A stretch of DNA of 52,848 nucleotides from an uncultured Eubacteriales bacterium. GTDB lineage: Bacteria; Bacillota; Clostridia; Peptostreptococcales; Anaerovoracaceae. Both the position numbers and the translations under genes were made by a program. The stretch spans positions 1 through 52,848 of the forward strand of contig OMZI01000016.1 in the NCBI GenBank assembly GCA_900315485.1, written 5' to 3'. Below the pieces are notes generated by a model. The model made no database searches, was not told where the DNA came from, and worked only from the letters and a program-made list of their open reading frames with translations. Each line of letters begins with the position of its first letter. Position 1 is the first letter of the stretch. Below are positions 52,196-52,848 of the stretch, one piece after another.

Positions 52196-52848
52196 ATTGT
52201 AGCTTCAGCGTGATTAAACCACCGGCTATGCCGGTGAGAATTAAGGGCTTTAGCTTCAAGAATAATACCTCCAATGCTAACATGAGAGTGGCTACGTAGT
52301 ATTTGCACCGAAGTATAGAAGACAAGCAATTTACGGAAAGATCAAAGGCGACATAGGAAAGATCATACGACAGCTGTGCGATCAAAAGGGAATAGAAATA
52401 ATCGAGGCGGAGTTGTGTCCGGATCATATCCACATGTTGATCAGCATACCTCCAAAGTATAGCGTTGCTCAAATCATGGGATATATAAAGGGCAAAAGTT
52501 CGCTCATGATTTTTGACCGGCATGCAAATATGAAATACAGGTATGGCAACAGGCATTTCTGGTGCAGGGGCTACTATGTTGACACTGTGGGACGGAACAA
52601 AAAAGCGATACAGGAATACATAAGGAACCAGCTTCAGGAAGACATTGCCAATGATCAGATATCGCTGAAAGAATACATAGACCCGTTCACGGGTAGCAAG
52701 AATACGTAGGCAATAGAAAAGCGCCTTTAGGCGCCGCCTGAGAATAGAGATGCGGTTGGCAGTCTATTCGGCGCGTCTTAAGACGCTTGCAAGTACGAGG
52801 CCCTTTTAGGGCTTGTGCATACCACCAGTTCAACTGGTGGTTATGATT
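52196..52848. mobile_element. IS200/IS605-family element, transposase only, decayed
   Basis: Left end hairpin CACCGGC-TAT-GCCGGTG (52220-52236), right end hairpin ACCACCAGTT-C-AACTGGTGGT (52821-52841), typical of IS200/IS605 subterminal palindromes. Between them is a Y1 transposase gene, followed by short hairpins GCGCCTTTAGGCGC (52721-52734), GCGTCTTAAGACGC (52773-52786) and GCCC/GGGC (52800-52803, 52809-52812). The right boundary lies at the window edge, so the exact ends are uncertain. Confidence 0.8.
52281..52709 (+). pseudogene. tnpA: IS200-type Y1 transposase TnpA, N-terminus disrupted
   Basis: The frame reads YVVFAPKYRRQAIYGKIKGD onward, with the HUH motif in CPDHIHMLIS and the catalytic Tyr in WCRGYYVDTVG, ending in EYIDPFTGS. 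That is the whole core of TnpA, about 138 codons. The first 15 or so codons are damaged: the frame is closed by TAA 52278-52280, while a neighbouring frame holds ATG and then TAG. A short deletion near 52290 explains this. A TTG at 52413 would miss the first third of the domain. It probably cannot move itself. Confidence 0.85.

Noticed and set aside
1-52848. CRISPR array
   Set aside because: No regularly spaced direct repeats of 24-40 bases were seen, and no cas-like protein is present.

Overview
The window reads as a chromosomal segment of an anaerobic, low-to-mid GC Bacillota, probably a Clostridia member. The evidence is a butyrate kinase, a CIRCE/HrcA-controlled hrcA-grpE-dnaK-dnaJ operon, a PotABC transporter, clostridial-type secreted proteins, strong AGGAGG ribosome binding sites and a complete selenocysteine (Sec) pathway. 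Genus cannot be fixed from sequence reading alone.

Layout: 1-1166 end of an ABC exporter pair; 1948-3462 sodium/solute symporter set among TGTAAA-N6-TTTACA palindromes; 3818-6404 two secreted cell-surface proteins; 6518-12302 a DUF1015 protein, a 28-codon small ORF with an aminotransferase, butyrate kinase and a uracil permease; 12547-14734 selD (itself a UGA-recoded selenoprotein) facing a LysR regulator of the selenium-associated type; 14748-20583 the aspartate/threonine block (ACT-domain ThrR/PheB-like regulator and thrC on minus, hom, aspartokinase and asd on plus); 20600-21500 a large gene-free stretch bounded by a minus-strand terminator; 21575-26082 purine nucleoside phosphorylase, a nuclease-helicase fusion, an HD protein, a TSCPD protein and serine acetyltransferase; 26229-30510 tRNA-Sec, selA, selB and a small lipoprotein; 30634-34240 an Mrp/NBP35 ATPase followed by potABC; 34364-38521 an Ldh2-type dehydrogenase, rfbA, an ATP-grasp enzyme and an esterase; 38622-45991 the heat-shock operon and lon; 46118-52119 threonine aldolase, a HaeIII-family endonuclease homologue without a methylase, a GH25 muramidase, exonuclease III and a second aminotransferase; 52196-52848 a decayed IS200-type element.

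The genes form two clear biochemical modules. Sec module: SelD makes selenophosphate, tRNA-Sec (UCA anticodon) is the carrier, SelA converts seryl- to selenocysteyl-tRNA, and SelB delivers it to UGA codons followed by a SECIS hairpin; selD carries such a UGA and hairpin, so the pathway needs its own product. Threonine module: aspartokinase, Asd, Hom and ThrC run from aspartate towards threonine (no thrB is seen here), with a ThrR-like regulator beside thrC and a CodY-like box before hom; a threonine aldolase lies elsewhere in the window.

The best leads for new biology are the orphan HaeIII-like nuclease, the nuclease-helicase fusion, the unexplained minus-strand unit at 20.67-21.34 kb with its repeated GTACTT hexamer, and the TGTAAA-N6-TTTACA operators around the symporter. 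No CRISPR array, rRNA or prophage was seen.
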